Source: Salinicola avicenniae
Lineage (GTDB): Bacteria; Pseudomonadota; Gammaproteobacteria; Pseudomonadales; Halomonadaceae
Assembly: GCF_023736115.1 (NCBI RefSeq)
Contig: NZ_JAKQZC010000003.1
Coordinates: forward strand, 124,001 to 188,000
Length of the DNA: 64,000 nt
Direction: 5' to 3'
Of this stretch, positions 10,637 through 20,353 are shown piece after piece (within the stretch, counting starts at the first letter, position 1; every line of letters starts with the position of its first letter). Below the pieces are notes generated by a model. The model was not told the DNA's origin, searched no databases, and saw nothing but the letters and a program-made list of their open reading frames with translations. The position numbers and the translations under genes are program-made.

Positions 10637-11140
10637 ATGCGCAAGATGGCAGGAGCCTTCGGGCTCGGATTGTTGACGCTGGTATCGCTGCCGGCAATGG
10701 CGACGGAAGTCGGTGTGCTCGACTGGCGCGAGGCGCTGATGTCGTCCGACTCCGCTCAGGCGTCGATGAACCAGCTCAAGAACCGGATCAGTCCGCAGCA
10801 GCAGCAGGCGGAATCGCTGCAGCAGGAGCTGCAGCAGCTTCAGCAGCGGCTGCAGCAGGATGGCGACGTGATGTCCGAGTCCGAGCGCAATTCGGTGACC
10901 CAGCAGCTGCGTCAGAAGGGCGGTCAGTTCCAGCAGTTGCGCGGCCAGATCTCGCAGGCGCAGCAGCAGGCGGAGCAGCAGTACCTGCAGGGCGCAAAGC
11001 CCAAGCTGGATCAGGCCATTCAGCGTGTGGTCGACGAGCACGACCTCGATATGGTCGTTGACCGTGACGCCGTCGTCTTCGCCGGCGATAGCCTTGATGT
11101 GACCGACGAAGTCACGCAGATTTTCAACTCGCTCAACTGA
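10637..11140 (+). CDS. skp: periplasmic chaperone Skp/OmpH
   Basis: Holds unfolded outer-membrane proteins in the periplasm for BAM. From the ATG at 10637 (AAGGAGA just upstream) the product is 167 residues with a signal peptide ending SLPAMA. The mature part is the Skp type: short beta start (VGVLDWREALMSS), long coiled-coil tentacles, then beta end (DMVVDRDAVVFAG). The tentacle is unusually glutamine-rich, with many CAG codons between 10795 and 10985. It lies between bamA and lpxD. Confidence 0.93.
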   Translation: MRKMAGAFGLGLLTLVSLPAMATEVGVLDWREALMSSDSAQASMNQLKNRISPQQQQAESLQQELQQLQQRLQQDGDVMSESERNSVTQQLRQKGGQFQQLRGQISQAQQQAEQQYLQGAKPKLDQAIQRVVDEHDLDMVVDRDAVVFAGDSLDVTDEVTQIFNSLN

Positions 11141-11162
11141 TGGATAATGCCGGCGCCCGTTC

Positions 11163-12203
11163 ATGAACCCTGATGCTGCTATCTCCTACACGCTCGGCGA
11201 GTTGGCCGAGCGTGTCGAGGCCCGACTCGTCGGCGATGCCAACCAGCGCGTCGGCGCGCTGTCGACTCTGACCGATGCCGGGCCGGGTGATCTCTCGTTC
11301 CTGGCCAATCGGGCGTACTTGAAGCACCTTGCCGGCACTCACGCCGGTGCGGTGCTGCTGCATCCAGAGCATGCTGCCTCCTGTCCTTGCGCCTATCTCG
11401 AGCTCGACAACCCCTATCTGGGCTACGCCAAACTGTCGCGGTTGTTCGATCCGCTGGCGAATCGTACCAGCCGGGGGGTGCATCCCGCCGCCAGCGTGGC
11501 CGCGGATGCGATCATCGGGCAGGCAGTTGAGATCGGTGCCAACAGCGTCATCGAATCGGGCGTCGAGATCGCCGATGGCTGCGTGATCGGCCCCGGTTGC
11601 TTCATCGGGGCCGATAGCGTGATCGGGCGCGATTCTCGGTTGCATGCCAATGTCACGCTCTATCATGGCGTGACCATCGGGGAGCGGGCGATTCTTCACA
11701 GCGGCTGCGTCATCGGCGGCGACGGCTTCGGCTTCGCCCACGATGGCCGGCAGTGGGAAAAGATCGCGCAGCTTGGCGGCGTAACGCTGGGAGACGACGT
11801 CGAGGTCGGCAGTTGCTCGAGCATCGACCGCGGCGCGCTCGGCGATACCCGTATCGGCAATAGCGTCAAGATCGACTCTCAGGTGCAGATTGCGCATAAC
11901 GTGCAGATTGGTGACGGCTGCGCGCTGGCCGGCTGCGTCGGCATTGCCGGTTCCACGCAGGTGGGACGTAACTGCCTGCTGGGCGGCGGCGTCGGTCTGT
12001 CGGGCCATCTGACGCTGACGGACGGTGTCCAGATCACCGGCATGAGTCTGGTGACCAACTCGATTCTGGAGCCCGGCGTCTACTCATCCGGTACGGGGTC
12101 GATGCCGAATGGCCTGTGGCGCCGGAACGCCGTACGCTTCAAGCAGTTAGACGACATCGCCAAGCGCCTGGGCCGACTCGAGCGCGACATCCGCGAGAGC
12201 TGA
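11163..12203 (+). CDS. lpxD: UDP-3-O-acylglucosamine N-acyltransferase
   Basis: Third step of lipid A synthesis: transfers a 3-hydroxyacyl chain to the 2-amino group of UDP-3-O-acyl-GlcN. 346 residues, with the N-terminal uridine-binding domain ([15 protein letters not shown]), a long hexapeptide-repeat left-handed beta helix, the active-site region [17 protein letters not shown], and a C-terminal helix. Length is standard. It is followed by a 158-bp spacer with its own promoter candidate, then fabZ. Confidence 0.97.
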   Translation: MNPDAAISYTLGELAERVEARLVGDANQRVGALSTLTDAGPGDLSFLANRAYLKHLAGTHAGAVLLHPEHAASCPCAYLELDNPYLGYAKLSRLFDPLANRTSRGVHPAASVAADAIIGQAVEIGANSVIESGVEIADGCVIGPGCFIGADSVIGRDSRLHANVTLYHGVTIGERAILHSGCVIGGDGFGFAHDGRQWEKIAQLGGVTLGDDVEVGSCSSIDRGALGDTRIGNSVKIDSQVQIAHNVQIGDGCALAGCVGIAGSTQVGRNCLLGGGVGLSGHLTLTDGVQITGMSLVTNSILEPGVYSSGTGSMPNGLWRRNAVRFKQLDDIAKRLGRLERDIRES

Positions 12204-12239
12204 TCGCGCTTGCCTTCATCCCGGCGCCGCGTTGCGAGG

Positions 12240-12268
12240 CTGGCAGCCGAAGTCCGCGCCTGTATAAT
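12240..12268 (+). promoter_or_regulatory. putative internal promoter before fabZ
   Basis: CTGGCA (12240-12245, four of six matches to the -35) and a perfect TATAAT (12263-12268) are 17 bp apart, about 94 bp before the fabZ start and 37 bp after the lpxD stop. It would let fabZ-lpxA-lpxB be transcribed apart from bamA-skp-lpxD. Confidence 0.55.
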
Positions 12269-12361
12269 GCCCGGCCACGACGGGTGGATGCGCCGCCGCC
12301 GCCCCCTTGCCTGCTGCCGGTCTCTCGGGGCGGGCATTTCGTTATTTCAGAGGTCATATTG

Positions 12362-12805
12362 ATGATAATGGACATCAACCAGATTCGTGAGTATCTACCG
12401 CATCGTTACCCTTTTTTATTGGTAGATCGCGTGATGGAGATCACGCTGGGCGAATCGATCGTGGCGTACAAGAACGTCAGCATCAATGAACCTTTCTTCA
12501 ATGGCCACTTCCCGCACCATCCGATCATGCCCGGAGTGCTGATCATCGAGGCGATGGCGCAGGCGTGCGGCATTCTCGGTTTCAAGACGGTCAACAAGCT
12601 GCCGGCCGACGGCTATGTCTACTATCTGGTCGGCAGCGACAACGTGCGCTTCAAGCGACCGGTCATGCCCGGTGACCAGCTGCGGCTGGAAGCCAACGTG
12701 ATCAAGGGCAAGCGCGGCATCTGGAAATTCGCCTGCCGAGCCAGTGTCGATGGCGAACTCGCCTGTGAAGCGGAAATCATCTGCGCCGAGAGGAAAGTCG
12801 CTTGA
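12362..12805 (+). CDS. fabZ: 3-hydroxyacyl-[acyl-carrier-protein] dehydratase FabZ
   Basis: Dehydrates 3-hydroxyacyl-ACP in fatty acid elongation and competes with LpxA for 3-hydroxyacyl-ACP. The hot-dog-fold catalytic segment [20 protein letters not shown] holds the active-site His and Glu. 147 residues. The ATG at 12362 is chosen over 12368 because AGAGG (12349-12353) is at the right distance. Its last bases overlap the TTG start of lpxA. Confidence 0.97.
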   Translation: MIMDINQIREYLPHRYPFLLVDRVMEITLGESIVAYKNVSINEPFFNGHFPHHPIMPGVLIIEAMAQACGILGFKTVNKLPADGYVYYLVGSDNVRFKRPVMPGDQLRLEANVIKGKRGIWKFACRASVDGELACEAEIICAERKVA

Positions 12806-13569
12806 TTCATCCCACCGCCATCGTCGATCCTGCCGCGCAACTGGCCCCGGACGTCGAGGTGGGCCCGTTCTGCGTGATCGGCCCCGACGTCGAGATCGAT
12901 GCCGGCTGCGTGATCGGCCCGCACGTGGTGATCAAGGGGCCTACCCGCATCGGTCAGCGCAATCGTATCTTCCAGTTTGCCTCCGTGGGCGAGGATTGCC
13001 AGGACAAGAAGTACGCCGGCGAACCGACACGGCTCGAGATCGGCGACGACAACGTGGTTCGCGAGAGCGTGACGCTGCACCGCGGCACGATCCAGGATCG
13101 TGCCCTGACGTCGATCGGCAGCCGTAACCTGTTCATGGCCTACTCCCATGTCGGCCACGACTGCACCATCGGCAGCGACTGTATCCTGGCCAATCAGGCG
13201 ACGCTCGCGGGGCACGTGACGCTAGGTGATTTCTCGATTCTGGGAGGCCTGTCGGCGATTCACCAGTTCTGCCACATGGGTGAACATGCGATGGCCGGTG
13301 GTGGCTCGATCATCACCAAGGACATTCCCGCGTTCATCATGGTCAACGGCAACCCGGCGGCGGCGCATGGGCTCAACTCGATTGGCCTGAAACGCCGTGG
13401 TTTCTCGGCGGAGGGCGTGCGCGCCCTGGGCGAAGCCTATCGTCTCGTCTATCGCAAGGGGTTGACGCTGGAGCAGGCGATCGACGAAATCGACCAGCGC
13501 TTCTCGCTGGACGAAACGCGTCGCTTCGTCGATTCGCTGCGCGCCTCCAAACGCGGTATCACGCGCTAG
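12802..13569 (+). CDS. lpxA: UDP-N-acetylglucosamine acyltransferase
   Basis: First step of lipid A synthesis: transfers 3-hydroxyacyl from ACP to UDP-GlcNAc. 255 residues made mostly of hexapeptide repeats, with the [16 protein letters not shown] segment and the C-terminal helical domain. The start is a TTG (12802-12804) overlapping the fabZ stop, backed by AGAGGAAAG at 12790-12798. A rare start plus overlap suggests coupling of translation to fabZ. Confidence 0.97.
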   Translation: MIHPTAIVDPAAQLAPDVEVGPFCVIGPDVEIDAGCVIGPHVVIKGPTRIGQRNRIFQFASVGEDCQDKKYAGEPTRLEIGDDNVVRESVTLHRGTIQDRALTSIGSRNLFMAYSHVGHDCTIGSDCILANQATLAGHVTLGDFSILGGLSAIHQFCHMGEHAMAGGGSIITKDIPAFIMVNGNPAAAHGLNSIGLKRRGFSAEGVRALGEAYRLVYRKGLTLEQAIDEIDQRFSLDETRRFVDSLRASKRGITR

Positions 13570-13638
13570 CGCCCTGGCGCCTGCCGGCCATGCCGGAAGG
13601 CGCGGCGCCATCTCTACAGTCCAGTCTCGAGGCGAAGC

Positions 13639-14805
13639 ATGCGCGTCTATCTAGTCGCCGGGGAACTCTCGGGAGATATTCTCGGTGCCGGGCTCATGCA
13701 GGCGCTCCTGCGACGGCATCCCGAGATCGAGTTTCGGGGGATCGGTGGGCCGCGCATGCAGGCGCAGGGGCTCGATTCCCTCTATCCGCTGGAAACGCTG
13801 TCGGTGATGGGGCTGGTGGAAGTGCTCAAGCACCTCCCGGGTCTGGTCAAGGTGCGCCGCCATCTGAAGCGCGATGCGCTGGCGTGGCAGCCGGATGTGA
13901 TGATCGGTATCGATGCGCCGGACTTCAATATCGGACTGGAACGGCAGCTCCGCGAGGCCGGCGTGCTGACGGCGCACTATGTCAGCCCGTCGGTCTGGGC
14001 CTGGCGTCAGGGGCGGGTGAAGACGATCGCGAAAGCGGTCGATGCCATGCTGACGTTCCTGCCGTTCGAAGCGGATTTCTATACCGAGCATCGGGTGCCG
14101 GTGGCCTATGTCGGCCATCCGCTCGCGGATGAGCTGCCGCTGGTCAACGATCGCCAGGCGATGCGCGCCGAGCTGGGCCTGGCGCTCGACCGGCCGACCC
14201 TGGCCGTGCTGCCGGGCTCGCGGAGCAACGAAATTCGCTTTCAGGGCGAGGTGTTTCTACGTGCCGCCAGCGCCCTGCGAGAGCGGCTGGGCACGCTACA
14301 GGTGGTCATTCCGGCGGCATCGCCGGCGCGGCGGCAGGAGCTCGAGGCGTTGCTGGCTCGCTTTCCCGAGCTGACCACCGACACGCTGATCATCGAGTCG
14401 CGCTCGCGCGAGGCGATGACCGCGGCCGACGCCGTACTGCTGACGTCCGGCACGGCGGCGCTGGAAACCATGCTGTGCCATCGGGCGATGGTGGTGGCCT
14501 ACCGTATGGCGCCGGCGACCTACTGGCTCGCGCAACGACTGGTGAAGACGCGCTGGATCTCGTTGCCCAACCTGATTGCGCAGGAGGGGCTCGTGCCCGA
14601 GTTGATTCAGGCAGCGGCGAGTACCGAGAATATCGTCGCCGAGCTGATGCCCTGGTTCCAGGACCCCGCGCGTCGCGAGGCGCTGGAGGCGCGCTTCGCC
14701 GAGCTGCACGCCGGTCTGCAGCGCGGCGCCAGCGAGCGAGCTGCGGTCGCTATCACCCAACTGGTCGAGCGGGGGCGTCTGGACTCCGCCACCGACGCCA
14801 TCTGA
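13639..14805 (+). CDS. lpxB: lipid-A-disaccharide synthase
   Basis: Joins UDP-2,3-diacylglucosamine and lipid X to form the lipid A disaccharide; a peripheral GT19 glycosyltransferase. The N-terminus [20 protein letters not shown] is diagnostic, followed by [26 protein letters not shown] and the [10 protein letters not shown] motif. 388 residues, normal. It continues the lpxD-fabZ-lpxA-lpxB-rnhB order with 69 bp after lpxA. Confidence 0.97.
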   Translation: MRVYLVAGELSGDILGAGLMQALLRRHPEIEFRGIGGPRMQAQGLDSLYPLETLSVMGLVEVLKHLPGLVKVRRHLKRDALAWQPDVMIGIDAPDFNIGLERQLREAGVLTAHYVSPSVWAWRQGRVKTIAKAVDAMLTFLPFEADFYTEHRVPVAYVGHPLADELPLVNDRQAMRAELGLALDRPTLAVLPGSRSNEIRFQGEVFLRAASALRERLGTLQVVIPAASPARRQELEALLARFPELTTDTLIIESRSREAMTAADAVLLTSGTAALETMLCHRAMVVAYRMAPATYWLAQRLVKTRWISLPNLIAQEGLVPELIQAAASTENIVAELMPWFQDPARREALEARFAELHAGLQRGASERAAVAITQLVERGRLDSATDAI

Positions 14806-14818
14806 GACGAGGAGCGGC

Positions 14819-15442
14819 ATGTCGTCGACGTCATCCCCGCTGGCATGGCCTGAACTGGTCATCGAGTATGCTGGCCAGCATCTGGCTGGCGTCGATGAAG
14901 TCGGGCGGGGGCCGCTGGTGGGCCCGGTGGTCGCGGCAGCCGTGATTCTCGACCCGGCCTCGCCGATCGCCGGATTGACCGACTCCAAGGCGTTGAGCCC
15001 GGCGCGGCGCGAGGCCTTTGACATCCGCATTCGCGAGCAGGCCCTGGCCTTTGCGATTGCCGAGGCCAGTCCGGCCGAGATCGATGCGCTCAATATCTAT
15101 CACGCGACGCATCTCGCCATGCGGCGAGCGATCGACGCGCTGCCAGTGATGGCGGAGTATCTGCTGGTCGACGGCAATCGTCTGCCGGGGCATCGCTGTC
15201 CTGGACAGGCGGTGGTCAAGGGCGACCTGCGTCACCCCGCGATCAGTGCGGCATCGATCCTGGCCAAGGTGGCGCGGGATGCGCAGATGGTGGCGCTCGA
15301 CGCGCGCCACCCCGAGTATGGCCTTGCGCGCCACAAGGGCTATCCGACGCGGGAGCACCTCGACGCGCTGGCGCGCCTGGGGCCGTTGGCCGAGCATCGG
15401 CGCTCCTTCAAGCCGGTTCAGCGGCTGCTGCCGGCGTCCTGA
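14819..15442 (+). CDS. rnhB: ribonuclease HII
   Basis: Cleaves RNA in RNA-DNA hybrids and removes single misincorporated ribonucleotides. The catalytic motif [16 protein letters not shown] lies near residues 23-38 and the later acidic residue appears in [10 protein letters not shown]. Preceded by ACGAGGAGC. 207 residues. It lies 13 bp after lpxB and about 100 bp before dnaE, the usual order. Confidence 0.97.
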   Translation: MSSTSSPLAWPELVIEYAGQHLAGVDEVGRGPLVGPVVAAAVILDPASPIAGLTDSKALSPARREAFDIRIREQALAFAIAEASPAEIDALNIYHATHLAMRRAIDALPVMAEYLLVDGNRLPGHRCPGQAVVKGDLRHPAISAASILAKVARDAQMVALDARHPEYGLARHKGYPTREHLDALARLGPLAEHRRSFKPVQRLLPAS

Positions 15443-15542
15443 CACCCGCCCGCTTCGCGTGTCATTGTGACCCGCGGCGGCTTTGGGCATGCTGGTAGCT
15501 GTCCGCCGCCGTCATTCATCCGTCGTTCGATCCGAGTTCGTC

Positions 15543-18500
15543 ATGACAACACCCTTCGTTCATCTTCGTGTCCACAGCGAATACTCCCTGGTCGACGGGC
15601 TGGTCCGCCTCAAGCCGTTGATCAAGGCGACCACCGCGGCCGGCATGCCGGCGGTCGCGGTGACCGACGACACCAATCTCTTCGGGCTGGTCAAGGTCTA
15701 CAAGGCGGCGCAGGGCGCCGGGCTGAAGCCGATCATCGGTGCCGATTTCTGGCTGCACAATGCCCATGACGAGAGTCACCCCTATCGCCTGACGCTGCTG
15801 GCGATGAACGATACCGGCTATCGCAATCTCACCGAGCTGATCTCGCGCGCCTGGACCGACGGCCAGCGCCAGAACATGGCGATACTCGACAAGGCCTGGG
15901 TTTTCGACCAGAGCGAGGGGCTGATCGCGCTCTCCGGCGCGCGGGAGGGGGAGATCGGTCGCTTTCTGGTCGCCGAACACATCGATACCGCGCGCGAGCT
16001 GCTGGCGGAGTGGAACCAGCACTTTGCGGGACGCTTCTACCTGGAGCTGCAGCGGACCGGCCGCCAGTACGACGAAGAGTGCGTGCATGCCTCCGTGGCG
16101 CTGGCATCGGAAACCGGCACGCCGGTCGTGGCCACCAACGATGTGCGCTTCCTCGAGCGCGAGGACTACTGGGCCCACGAGACGCGGGTCTCGATCGGCG
16201 AGGGCAGGGCGCTCGAGGACCCGCGACGCGAGCGCAAGTACAGCGAGGAGCAGTACCTCAAGTCGCCCGAGGAGATGGCGGAACTCTTCGCCGACATTCC
16301 CGAAGCGCTCGAGAACAGCGTCATGATCGCGGCGCGCTGTACTGCCAGCGTTCGCCTCGGCGAGATCTTCCTGCCGGAATATCCGATCCCCGAGGGCATG
16401 ACCCAGGACACCTTCTTTCGCAAGATCTCCCACGACGGGCTGACGGCGCGACTGGAGATGCTGTTCGGCGGCGATAACCCGATTTACCCGGGACGCCCAT
16501 TGGCCGAGCACGAGCCGGCGTATCGTCAGCGGCTCGACTTCGAGCTCGACATCATTCTCAAGATGGGCTTTCCCGGCTACTTCCTGATCGTGATGGACTT
16601 CATCCAGTGGGCCAAGGACAACGATATCCCGGTCGGGCCCGGGCGTGGCTCCGGCGCCGGCTCGCTGGTTGCCTATGCGCTCAAGATCACCGATCTGGAT
16701 CCGCTGGAATACGACCTGCTGTTCGAGCGCTTTCTCAACCCGGAACGTGTCTCGATGCCCGACTTCGACGTCGACTTCTGCATGGAGAAGCGCGATCGGG
16801 TGATCGACTACGTGGCCGACCGCTACGGGCGCAACGCGGTCTCGCAGATCGTGACCTTCGGCACCATGGCCGCGAAAGCCGTCGTACGTGACGTGGCGCG
16901 TGCCCAGGGCAAGCCCTACTCGATGGGTGACAAGCTCTCCAAGTTGATCCCGTTCGAGGTCGGCATGACGCTGGCCAAGGCGATCGAGGACGAGCCGCAG
17001 CTCAAGGAGTATCTCGAGTACGACGAGGAAGCTGCCGAAATCTGGGAGATGGCGCTCAAGCTCGAGGGCGTGACGCGCGGTACCGGCAAGCACGCCGGCG
17101 GCGTGGTGATCGCGCCGACCAAGCTGACCGACTTCTCGCCGCTGCTGTGTGAGCCGGACGGCTCCGGCCTGGTGGTGCAGTTCGACAAGAACGACGTCGA
17201 GGATGCCGGCCTGGTCAAGTTCGACTTCCTCGGTCTGCGAACCCTGACCATCATCGACTGGGCGCTGGAGATGGTCGATGTAGTCCGGGCGAGGGAAGGA
17301 CTGGGAGCGCTCGATATCGAGACGATCCCGCTCGACGATAAGCCGACCTTCGACATGCTCAAGAAGGCCGAGACCACGGCGGTATTCCAGCTCGAATCCC
17401 GTGGCATGAAGGAACTGATCAAACGCCTGCAGCCGGATTCGCTGGAAGACATGATCGCCCTGGTCGCACTCTTCCGGCCGGGGCCGCTGCAATCGGGCAT
17501 GGTCGATGACTTCATCAACCGCAAGCACGGGCGCGCCGAGCTCGCCTTCCCGCATCCGGATTACCAGCACGAGCTGCTGAAGCCGGTGCTCGAACCGACC
17601 TACGGCATCATCCTGTATCAGGAGCAGGTGATGCAGATCGCGCAGGTGCTGGCCGGCTACACGCTGGGACAGGCCGACATGCTGCGCCGCGCCATGGGCA
17701 AGAAGAAGCCCGAGGAGATGGCCAAGCAGCGCGCCGGTTTCATGGAAGGTTGCGCCAATAACGGAATCAATGCCGATCTGGCCGGCAACCTGTTCGATCT
17801 GGTGGAAAAGTTCGCCGGCTACGGCTTCAACAAATCGCACTCGGCCGCCTATGGCCTGGTCTCCTATCAGACCGCCTGGCTCAAGGCACATTACCCGGCG
17901 CCGTTCATGGCGGCGGTGCTCTCCACCGAGATGGACAATCTCGACAAGGTGGTGCCGCTGATCGAGGAGTGCCGCCATATCGGGCTGACGGTCACGCCGC
18001 CCAACGTCAATGTCGGCGCCTACAAGTTCACCGTCGACGAGGCGGGGCAGGTGGTTTACGGCCTCGGCGCGATTCGTGGTGTCGGCGAGGGCCCAATCGG
18101 CGCCATCGTCCAGGCGCGCGAAGCCGAAGGGCCGTTCAAGGATCTGTTCGACTTCTGTCGGCGTATCGATGGCAAGCGCATGAACAAGCGGACCATCGAG
18201 GCGCTGATCCGCTCGGGCGCGCTGGATAGCCTGGGGCCGACGCGCGCGATCCTGTCCGCCTCGCTGGAAGCCGCGCTCAAGGCGGCATCGCAGAACCAGG
18301 CCAACCAGAACATCGGCATGATGGACATGTTTGGCGAAGCCTTTACCGAACCCGCCCAGGATGGCGATATCTACGCCGATTATCGGCAGGCCCGCGACTG
18401 GAGCGACAAGGAGCGGCTCGCCGGCGAGAAGGATACGCTGGGCCTCTACCTGACCGGGCACCCGATCGACGAGTACGAGCATGAGCTCAAGCGCTTTGTG

Positions 18501-19052
18501 GCCACGCGTATCGTCGACCTCAAGCCGTCGCGCGAACCACAACGGGTCGCGGGGCTGGTGGTCGCGATGCGCACGATGAAGTCAAAGCGTGGCGACACCA
18601 TGGCTTTCGTGACGCTGGATGATCGTACCGGCCGAATCGAGGCGTCGCTGTTCGGCGAACTGTTCGACCAGGTGCGCGGCCAGCTCGCCGCCGATCAGGT
18701 GCTGATTATCGAAGGCGAGGTCTCGAGCGACGACTACTCCGGCGGTTTGCGCCTGCGCAGCAAGGACGTCACCCTGATGGCCGATGCGCGGGCACGCTTC
18801 GGCGAAGCCGTCGAGCTGGCGGTCGACGGCGGGCGCCTCAATGGTCGCTTCTCGCGCTCGCTCCACGACAGTCTTTCGCCGTGGTTGAGCGAGACAGGCC
18901 TGCCGCTGCGTATCCGCTACCGCAACGCGGCGGCCAGTGGCTGCTTCGAGCTGGCAGCGTCGTGGAAAGTGTCGCCCTGCGACGAACTGCTGACCGCGCT
19001 GCGCGACGTCGAAGGATTCGACGCCGTGTCGCTGCGCTATCGCGGCGGTTGA
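15543..19052 (+). CDS. dnaE: DNA polymerase III alpha subunit
   Basis: Replicative polymerase of the chromosome. From ATG 15543 (MTTPFVHLRVHSEYSLVDG) it is 1169 residues, matching the family. An in-frame ATG 60 bp upstream gives an unconserved extension. Domains in order: PHP domain with the HLRVHSEYS motif, the palm with catalytic aspartates in MPDFDVDFCMEKR, the GPGRGSGAGSLVAYAL motif, fingers, tandem HhH near residues 830-910, the OB fold around 980-1070 and the tau-binding tail. The last ~100 residues are least conserved. Confidence 0.98.
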   Translation: MTTPFVHLRVHSEYSLVDGLVRLKPLIKATTAAGMPAVAVTDDTNLFGLVKVYKAAQGAGLKPIIGADFWLHNAHDESHPYRLTLLAMNDTGYRNLTELISRAWTDGQRQNMAILDKAWVFDQSEGLIALSGAREGEIGRFLVAEHIDTARELLAEWNQHFAGRFYLELQRTGRQYDEECVHASVALASETGTPVVATNDVRFLEREDYWAHETRVSIGEGRALEDPRRERKYSEEQYLKSPEEMAELFADIPEALENSVMIAARCTASVRLGEIFLPEYPIPEGMTQDTFFRKISHDGLTARLEMLFGGDNPIYPGRPLAEHEPAYRQRLDFELDIILKMGFPGYFLIVMDFIQWAKDNDIPVGPGRGSGAGSLVAYALKITDLDPLEYDLLFERFLNPERVSMPDFDVDFCMEKRDRVIDYVADRYGRNAVSQIVTFGTMAAKAVVRDVARAQGKPYSMGDKLSKLIPFEVGMTLAKAIEDEPQLKEYLEYDEEAAEIWEMALKLEGVTRGTGKHAGGVVIAPTKLTDFSPLLCEPDGSGLVVQFDKNDVEDAGLVKFDFLGLRTLTIIDWALEMVDVVRAREGLGALDIETIPLDDKPTFDMLKKAETTAVFQLESRGMKELIKRLQPDSLEDMIALVALFRPGPLQSGMVDDFINRKHGRAELAFPHPDYQHELLKPVLEPTYGIILYQEQVMQIAQVLAGYTLGQADMLRRAMGKKKPEEMAKQRAGFMEGCANNGINADLAGNLFDLVEKFAGYGFNKSHSAAYGLVSYQTAWLKAHYPAPFMAAVLSTEMDNLDKVVPLIEECRHIGLTVTPPNVNVGAYKFTVDEAGQVVYGLGAIRGVGEGPIGAIVQAREAEGPFKDLFDFCRRIDGKRMNKRTIEALIRSGALDSLGPTRAILSASLEAALKAASQNQANQNIGMMDMFGEAFTEPAQDGDIYADYRQARDWSDKERLAGEKDTLGLYLTGHPIDEYEHELKRFVATRIVDLKPSREPQRVAGLVVAMRTMKSKRGDTMAFVTLDDRTGRIEASLFGELFDQVRGQLAADQVLIIEGEVSSDDYSGGLRLRSKDVTLMADARARFGEAVELAVDGGRLNGRFSRSLHDSLSPWLSETGLPLRIRYRNAAASGCFELAASWKVSPCDELLTALRDVEGFDAVSLRYRGG

Positions 19053-19063
19053 TCGCCGCCACC

Positions 19064-19091
19064 TTGCTTACACTCGTGAGGGTGCGATAAT
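19064..19091 (+). promoter_or_regulatory. putative promoter for accA
   Basis: TTGCTT (19064-19069) and GATAAT (19086-19091) with a 16-bp spacer lie in the 113-bp gap between dnaE and accA. The -10 has five matches, the -35 only its TTG core. Confidence 0.4.
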
Positions 19092-19165
19092 GGCGCGTTT
19101 ACGCCGCATGTCAGCCGCCTTCATTCAGACATCGACGCTTGCCAGGATCACACAGTAGAAGCCCT

Positions 19166-20119
19166 ATGAATCCCAATTATCTGGACTTTGAACAGCCGAT
19201 TGCCGAACTACAGGCCAAGATCGAGGAGCTGCGACTCGTCGGTAATGACAGTCAGATCAGCCTGAGTGACGAGATCGGCAAGCTCGAAGAGAAGAGCCGC
19301 AAACTCACCGAGCAGATCTTCCGTGATCTGACAGCCTGGCAGGTAACGCAGCTATCGCGTCACCCGCAGCGTCCCTATACGCTCGACTATCTCGAGAACC
19401 TCTTCACCGATTTCGATGAACTCCACGGCGATCGTCATTTCGCCGATGATGCCGCTCTGGTCGGCGGCGTGGCGCGTCTCGAGGGCAAGCCGGTCATGGT
19501 GATCGGCCATCAGAAGGGGCGTGACGTCAAAGAGAAGGTGCGCCGCAATTTCGGCATGCCGCGCCCGGAAGGCTACCGCAAGGCATGCCGTCTGATGGAG
19601 ATGGCCGAGCGTTTCAAGATGCCGGTTTTGACCTTTATCGACACCCCCGGGGCCTATCCCGGTATCGACGCCGAAGAGCGTGGCCAGTCCGAGGCCATCG
19701 CCTACAACTTGGCGGTTATGTCCCGGCTCAAGACGCCGATCATCTCCACGGTGATCGGTGAGGGCGGTTCCGGTGGCGCCTTGGCAATCGGCGTCTGCGA
19801 CGAGCTGCAGATGCTGCAGTACGCTACATATTCGGTCATCTCGCCGGAGGGCTGTGCTTCGATTCTGTGGAAAAGTGCCGAAAAGGCCTCCGAAGCCGCG
19901 CAGGCCATGGGCATCATCGCCTCGCGCCTGAAAGAGCTCGGTTTCGTCGATACCCTGATCGACGAGCCGCTGGGCGGTGCGCATCGTCATCCTCAGCAGA
20001 CCGCGGGCAAGGTCAAGGATGCCCTGCTGGCGAGTCTCGACCGGCTCGAGCATATGGATACCGACGCGCTGGTGGAACGGCGGTATGAGCGCCTGATGTC
20101 CTACGGCGCGCCTCAGTAG
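19166..20119 (+). CDS. accA: acetyl-CoA carboxylase carboxyltransferase subunit alpha
   Basis: With AccD forms the carboxyltransferase that makes malonyl-CoA. From ATG 19166 the protein ([23 protein letters not shown]) is 317 residues, the usual size. The crotonase-fold core has [40 protein letters not shown] and [13 protein letters not shown]. It sits between dnaE and tilS as in many gammaproteobacteria. A 234-bp spacer with no recognised feature follows. Confidence 0.98.
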   Translation: MNPNYLDFEQPIAELQAKIEELRLVGNDSQISLSDEIGKLEEKSRKLTEQIFRDLTAWQVTQLSRHPQRPYTLDYLENLFTDFDELHGDRHFADDAALVGGVARLEGKPVMVIGHQKGRDVKEKVRRNFGMPRPEGYRKACRLMEMAERFKMPVLTFIDTPGAYPGIDAEERGQSEAIAYNLAVMSRLKTPIISTVIGEGGSGGALAIGVCDELQMLQYATYSVISPEGCASILWKSAEKASEAAQAMGIIASRLKELGFVDTLIDEPLGGAHRHPQQTAGKVKDALLASLDRLEHMDTDALVERRYERLMSYGAPQ

Positions 20120-20353
20120 GCGATCGGCTGCACTCACGCATACGGCGTTGAATGCTCGTTCGGACTGCTCATGTAGCACGCTACACTGCGCGTCCGCACT
20201 CGCCTTCGCCTTGTCTGAGTATCGTTCGCTCGACCGCATGGCCTCAAGGGGTGAATGGGCTGATCGCGCTAAGCGAGCCTGCGACGGCGGCCTCAGATTC
20301 GTTCATCGTTCGCACTCCGGTAAGCACAGTGTCTCAAAGCGAGGCGCATTGTC

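Noticed and set aside
15443-15475. TGACAC/GTGTCA inverted repeat after rnhB as a terminator
   Set aside because: Only a 6-bp stem with a long loop and no T-tract.
15516-18542. 1008-codon minus-strand frame opposite dnaE
   Set aside because: Same shadow effect; no recognisable domain, while dnaE is certain.
20120-20353. Small ORFs in the accA-tilS spacer
   Set aside because: No ribosome-binding sites, unusual composition and no similarity I recognise; treated as non-coding.
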